Positions 5,559-8,381 of a stretch of 8,381 nucleotides of DNA are shown one piece after another. Position numbers and translations under genes: made by a program. Below the pieces are notes generated by a model that made no database searches, was not told the origin of the DNA, and worked only from the letters and a program-made list of their open reading frames with translations. The stretch comes from Candidatus Bathyarchaeota archaeon RBG_13_52_12 (GTDB lineage Archaea > Thermoproteota > Bathyarchaeia > TCS64), in contig MEZF01000046.1 in assembly GCA_001774245.1 (NCBI GenBank), positions 1 through 8,381 of the forward strand, read 5' to 3'. Numbering within the stretch: the first letter of the stretch is position 1; each line of letters begins with the position of its first letter.

Positions 5559-6017
5559 ATGACTGTAAAGACGAAGATGATTAAGGACTTCGCGCAGATC
5601 GGCTTCGACAGGCTCGGAAGTGCAACGAAGAACCTGAAGCCTGAGCAGCTGGACTGGAAGAGTTGCACACAGGCAAACACAATCAGGTGGATACTCACCC
5701 ACCTAAGCGAGGATCTGAACGTCGGGATGTGCAAGTTCCTAGGTGAAGACCCGCCTAAGGCATGGCCGAAAGACTACGTCGGCAACGAGAAGTACAAGAT
5801 GGAGAAGATCATGGCCGACCTCGAGAAGGGACATAGAAAACTCAACGCTGGCCTCAACAAGCTGACGAATGAAAAGTTAGCCGAACAGGTCGAGGCTTGG
5901 GCGGGGAAGAAGCCCCGTGAGTTCTACCTAATGCTCATGGTGAGTGAAATACTTCACCATGAGGGGCAGGTTGCAGCCATTCTCGGCGTAGAGAAGCGGA
6001 TGAAGGGCGCTAAATAG
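5559..6017 (+). CDS. DinB/YfiT-superfamily four-helix-bundle protein (putative thiol-dependent transferase), paralogue 2
   Basis: A 152-residue homologue of the preceding protein: same helix order, and the same NTIRWILTHL and SEILHHEGQVAAILG blocks. The putative metal ligands are H48 in helix 2, and E130 and H134 in helix 4, so the His-to-Glu exchange seen in paralogue 1 is conserved. Shared residues outside the site include the WP-DY turn (69-73) and a Y-(x)n-DLEKG segment (about 79-91). It has its own TATA box and a short pyrimidine-rich stretch after the stop (CCCTTTTTA). It lies directly upstream of bshA on the same strand, 58 bp apart. Tandem duplication followed by divergence is evident, and the two may handle different substrates. 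No substrate can be named from sequence. Confidence 0.8.
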   Translation: MTVKTKMIKDFAQIGFDRLGSATKNLKPEQLDWKSCTQANTIRWILTHLSEDLNVGMCKFLGEDPPKAWPKDYVGNEKYKMEKIMADLEKGHRKLNAGLNKLTNEKLAEQVEAWAGKKPREFYLMLMVSEILHHEGQVAAILGVEKRMKGAK

Positions 6018-6027
6018 CTGCCCACCC

Positions 6028-6067
6028 TTTTTATTCCACCTTTCTCAACACCCTATCTGTTAGGGGT
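6028..6067 (+). promoter_or_regulatory. Promoter and ribosome-binding site of the bshA-like gene
   Basis: TTTTTATT at 6028-6035 lies about 45 nt before the ATG and could be both the T-tract ending the previous message and a TATA element. AGGGGT at 6062-6067, 8 nt before the ATG, is a usable Shine-Dalgarno element. Confidence 0.35.
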
Positions 6068-6075
6068 AACTCTAC

Positions 6076-7194
6076 ATGAGGATAGGCATAACGTGTTATC
6101 CGGGAGTCGGCGGGAGCGGCATCCTAGCAACTCGCCTAGGTGTTGAATTCGCAAAGCGAGGCCATGAAGTCCACTTCATAACGTATGAGCGCCCATTCGC
6201 TGTACAGGGAAATGACCAGGAGAACGTCCATATCCACCTTGTCAACGTACTAGAGTATCCCCTATTCAAGTACCCACCATATACTGTAGCCTTGGGATCA
6301 GAGATGGCTAGAGTGGCAATTCAGGAAAAGCTTGATGTTCTCAACGTCCATTACGCAATTCCCCATGCGACGGCAGCATACCTAGCAAGGGAGATCACTC
6401 GCGTCCCGTACGTTGTGACGCTGCACGGAAGCGACGTCACTATCCTTGGGAGCGACCCGAGCTACCAGATAGTCAACAACCACAGCGTTGAGAGAGCGGA
6501 TGCTGTCACCGCGGTCTCCGAGTTTATGCAAAGGGAAGCCTATGAGAGACTCGGGCTTGAGCGTGAGGTGAAGGTGATCCCAAACTTTGTCGACACCCAA
6601 GTCTTCGCCCCTGCGCCTTGTGAGGCTATAGAACGTGATTGCGATAAGTGCGGAGTAATCGTTCACGTTAGTAACTTCCGACCAGTAAAGAGAGTGACCG
6701 ACCTCGTATACGCCATGTCGATCGTGACTAAACAAGAGCCAGAGGCTCGACTAATGCTCGTGGGAGACGGCCCCGATAGACACAGTGTTGAGAAACTCAT
6801 AGAAAGTCTAGGACTCCACAGCAACGTCACGCTTACAGGTTTCAGGAGCGATATCCCCAACCTCCTACGCTGTAGCGACATCGGTGTACTATGCTCAGAG
6901 ACCGAGAGCGCCCCTCTAACCCTCCTTGAAGGGATGAGCACAGCGCTCCCAATGATCGCGACAAAGGTTGGGGGGGTTCACGAAATAATCAACGACGGTA
7001 AGAACGGACTACTCGTACCACCCAAGCATCCAGAGGAGTTAGCCCAGGCGATACTACGCCTCTACAGGGACAAGAAACTGAGGAGAATACTCGGTGAGAA
7101 AGCGCGAAGGACAGTCCTAGAGAGATACACAGCTGATAAGGTTGTTAATCAGTACATAGAAACCTTTGAGTCGGTCTCCAAGACTAAAGGTTGA
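6076..7194 (+). CDS. bshA: BshA-type glycosyltransferase (N-acetyl-alpha-D-glucosaminyl L-malate synthase)
   Basis: A 372-residue GT-B fold, family GT4 enzyme; bacterial BshA is about 375-380. BshA joins GlcNAc from UDP-GlcNAc to L-malate, the first step of bacillithiol synthesis in the cytosol. The N-terminal domain follows the BshA pattern, not the general GT4 one: GITCYPGVGGSGILATRLG (4-22), RGHEVHFITYERPF (28-41), EYPLFKYPPY (60-69), NVHYAIPHATAAYLA (90-104), and TLHGSDVTILGSDPSY (115-130). In the C-terminal domain, HVSNFRPVKRV (197-207) carries the donor-phosphate Arg/Lys, and ESAPLTLLE (277-285) is the EX7E motif. An odd DCDKC (188-192) precedes the second domain. It ends in an 11-bp overlap with the convergent bshC-like gene. 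A different acceptor is possible, but the local match to BshA is strong. Confidence 0.88.
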   Translation: MRIGITCYPGVGGSGILATRLGVEFAKRGHEVHFITYERPFAVQGNDQENVHIHLVNVLEYPLFKYPPYTVALGSEMARVAIQEKLDVLNVHYAIPHATAAYLAREITRVPYVVTLHGSDVTILGSDPSYQIVNNHSVERADAVTAVSEFMQREAYERLGLEREVKVIPNFVDTQVFAPAPCEAIERDCDKCGVIVHVSNFRPVKRVTDLVYAMSIVTKQEPEARLMLVGDGPDRHSVEKLIESLGLHSNVTLTGFRSDIPNLLRCSDIGVLCSETESAPLTLLEGMSTALPMIATKVGGVHEIINDGKNGLLVPPKHPEELAQAILRLYRDKKLRRILGEKARRTVLERYTADKVVNQYIETFESVSKTKG

Positions 7195-8381
7195 CGTAGA
7201 ATACCGTTGAATTCGGCGTCCAGCCGCCGTATAGTCTCTTATATATCTCTACGTTCTCCCCCACACCGGAGGCTAGTGCAAGATCGATCCAGGCCCAGCT
7301 GACCTCTTGCCCGTACTTCTCGGGTGAGAAGTGACCGAAGGCGTTAGAGAGGTAAGTATCCAGCTTTTGAAGTATCACTTGCTTCGCCTTCATCTCCTGC
7401 ATTAGAGCTGCTCTTGTCGATGGTTCTCCAAGCCTGAGTTTGATTGAGTCGATCTCGGATTCGGCGTCCGCCTTCGCCTTGATCAGGGTTGTGTAAATTT
7501 TATCTATTGCTTTTCGGATATCACCGTGCGCTTGAGAGATCCCCCCGGTGTTATTCGTTTTCTTTGCCTCCACCCACCCAGCTAGGGTGTCAAAGAGCTC
7601 CCTACTGTAGAGAGTCTTGTACTCGTTCGAGCTAATGCTTCTTCCCACAACCTCATTCCAAGGCGTGTTATAGAAAACCCTCGCGTAGCGTGTATACGCT
7701 GGAAATGGTATGTTGAGTCGTGAGACGCCAGGGATCACCTCGGCATAGTAACTCGTCTCACCTGGACCGCCCACGTGGGCCACAATGGGGATAACCGAGT
7801 CGACGATCACTTGTCGTGACTCGACCCTGGGAGTGACGATCTTCTTGATCTCATCGATGTCAGGTCTCATAGCGGAGAATGAATAGCTGTAAGTTTGCTC
7901 GCATCTGGGGCATTTTCCTTCGATGCTAGCGGTAGAGCCAAGACCTGTCTTATATTTTAATTCCACCCTGCTGCCATGGCAGTTTGGTGTCTGGCATTCG
8001 AGAAAGAATGGTACGTAGTCCTCTGACCTCTTACCTATCTGCGCCTTATATCCCAGACTCTCGATGAGATCAACCGCGTCGTTCGAGTTTCGTAAGAAAC
8101 TGCTACGGTTAGGCTCGGTGAGAAGGACCTCGTATCCATGCTTGAAAAAACCTCTAATTTCTGGGTCTGTGGCCATAAGCATTGGTATCCCCATGTCAGC
8201 TTCTAGGTTCATTATGGTCCCGAGTATCTTGGTTGAGAAATCAGCGACGTTCTCGGTTGAGTAGTAGGCTCCCTTAATTATCGTAAAGACGTGGGACAGG
8301 TTCTGTATTACCCTCTCCTGCTTTGGGGACTCGACATTTTTGAGTAGTCCTCGGTAATTACTCTCAATCTTCTCAAGGGTC
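7184..8381 (-). CDS. bshC: BshC-like bacillithiol biosynthesis cysteine-adding enzyme, divergent (5' end outside the window)
   Basis: The frame is open from the TAG at 7184-7186 to the window edge (at least 398 codons); bacterial BshC is about 540 residues, so the N terminus is missing. BshC joins cysteine to GlcN-malate, the last step of bacillithiol synthesis. The best match is IVDSVIPIVAHVGGPGETSYYAEV (codons about 7725-7797), corresponding to the BshC core with its GGPGE-(I/T)-xYxA signature, followed by IPFPAYTRYA. Then come a coiled-coil segment (KAIDKIYTTLIKAKADAESE) and a C-terminal AFGHFSPEKYGQEVSWAW like the family's ending. Two oddities: the usual EDHD-type motif after the first nucleotide-binding strand reads MATDPEIR here, and four Cys (codons at 7994-7996, 7979-7981, 7910-7912, 7901-7903; CX4C and CX2C) form a zinc-ribbon-like insert. 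An internal ATG at 8210-8212 is not the true start. Confidence 0.72.
   Translation of the reverse strand, partial: TLEKIESNYRGLLKNVESPKQERVIQNLSHVFTIIKGAYYSTENVADFSTKILGTIMNLEADMGIPMLMATDPEIRGFFKHGYEVLLTEPNRSSFLRNSNDAVDLIESLGYKAQIGKRSEDYVPFFLECQTPNCHGSRVELKYKTGLGSTASIEGKCPRCEQTYSYSFSAMRPDIDEIKKIVTPRVESRQVIVDSVIPIVAHVGGPGETSYYAEVIPGVSRLNIPFPAYTRYARVFYNTPWNEVVGRSISSNEYKTLYSRELFDTLAGWVEAKKTNNTGGISQAHGDIRKAIDKIYTTLIKAKADAESEIDSIKLRLGEPSTRAALMQEMKAKQVILQKLDTYLSNAFGHFSPEKYGQEVSWAWIDLALASGVGENVEIYKRLYGGWTPNSTVFYVNL

Noticed and set aside
1..8381. CRISPR array or defence system
   Set aside because: No regularly spaced direct repeats, no cas-like or restriction-modification genes; the only repeats are the IS ends.

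Overview
The window looks like a piece of an archaeal chromosome. The signs are TATA/BRE-type promoter elements placed either about 25 nt from start codons (leaderless genes) or about 40 nt upstream with a Shine-Dalgarno-like element between; frequent TTG/GTG starts; a tRNA gene with encoded CCA; and a small membrane protein resembling the Ost3/Ost6/OSTC subunits of the oligosaccharyltransferase complex. A TACK or Asgard lineage (for example Bathyarchaeia) is my best guess. The rank is inferred from gene style, not from a marker gene.

Left part (1-2282): a minus-strand beta-hydroxyacid dehydrogenase (3-hydroxyisobutyrate / tartronate-semialdehyde / glyoxylate reductase type) is followed, on its promoter side, by a complete IS5-like insertion sequence. 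The IS is exactly 1000 bp, with 17-bp terminal inverted repeats (16 of 17 matching), a 6-bp target duplication and an intact DDE transposase. A 270-bp stretch with only a doubtful 42-codon ORF follows.

Middle part (2283-4861): a minus-strand three-helix membrane protein of the Ost3/6-OSTC type diverges from a small zinc-ribbon protein. Then come gcvT and gcvH of the glycine cleavage system, overlapping by 4 bp, and a tRNA-Leu(CAG) 15 nt after gcvH. The P and L proteins of the glycine cleavage system are not in the window.

Right part (4862-8381): two tandem but separately promoted DinB/YfiT-type four-helix-bundle proteins, a BshA-type glycosyltransferase (GlcNAc-malate synthase of bacillithiol synthesis), and, convergent with it and overlapping by 11 bp, a BshC-like cysteine-adding enzyme cut off by the window edge. 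The DinB/YfiT fold is the fold of bacillithiol and mycothiol S-transferases. These four genes therefore suggest a low-molecular-weight-thiol locus (synthesis plus thiol-dependent transferases) in an archaeon. This is the most interesting feature of the window. BshB, the deacetylase, is not in view. The BshC-like protein is divergent and carries an extra zinc-ribbon-like insert.
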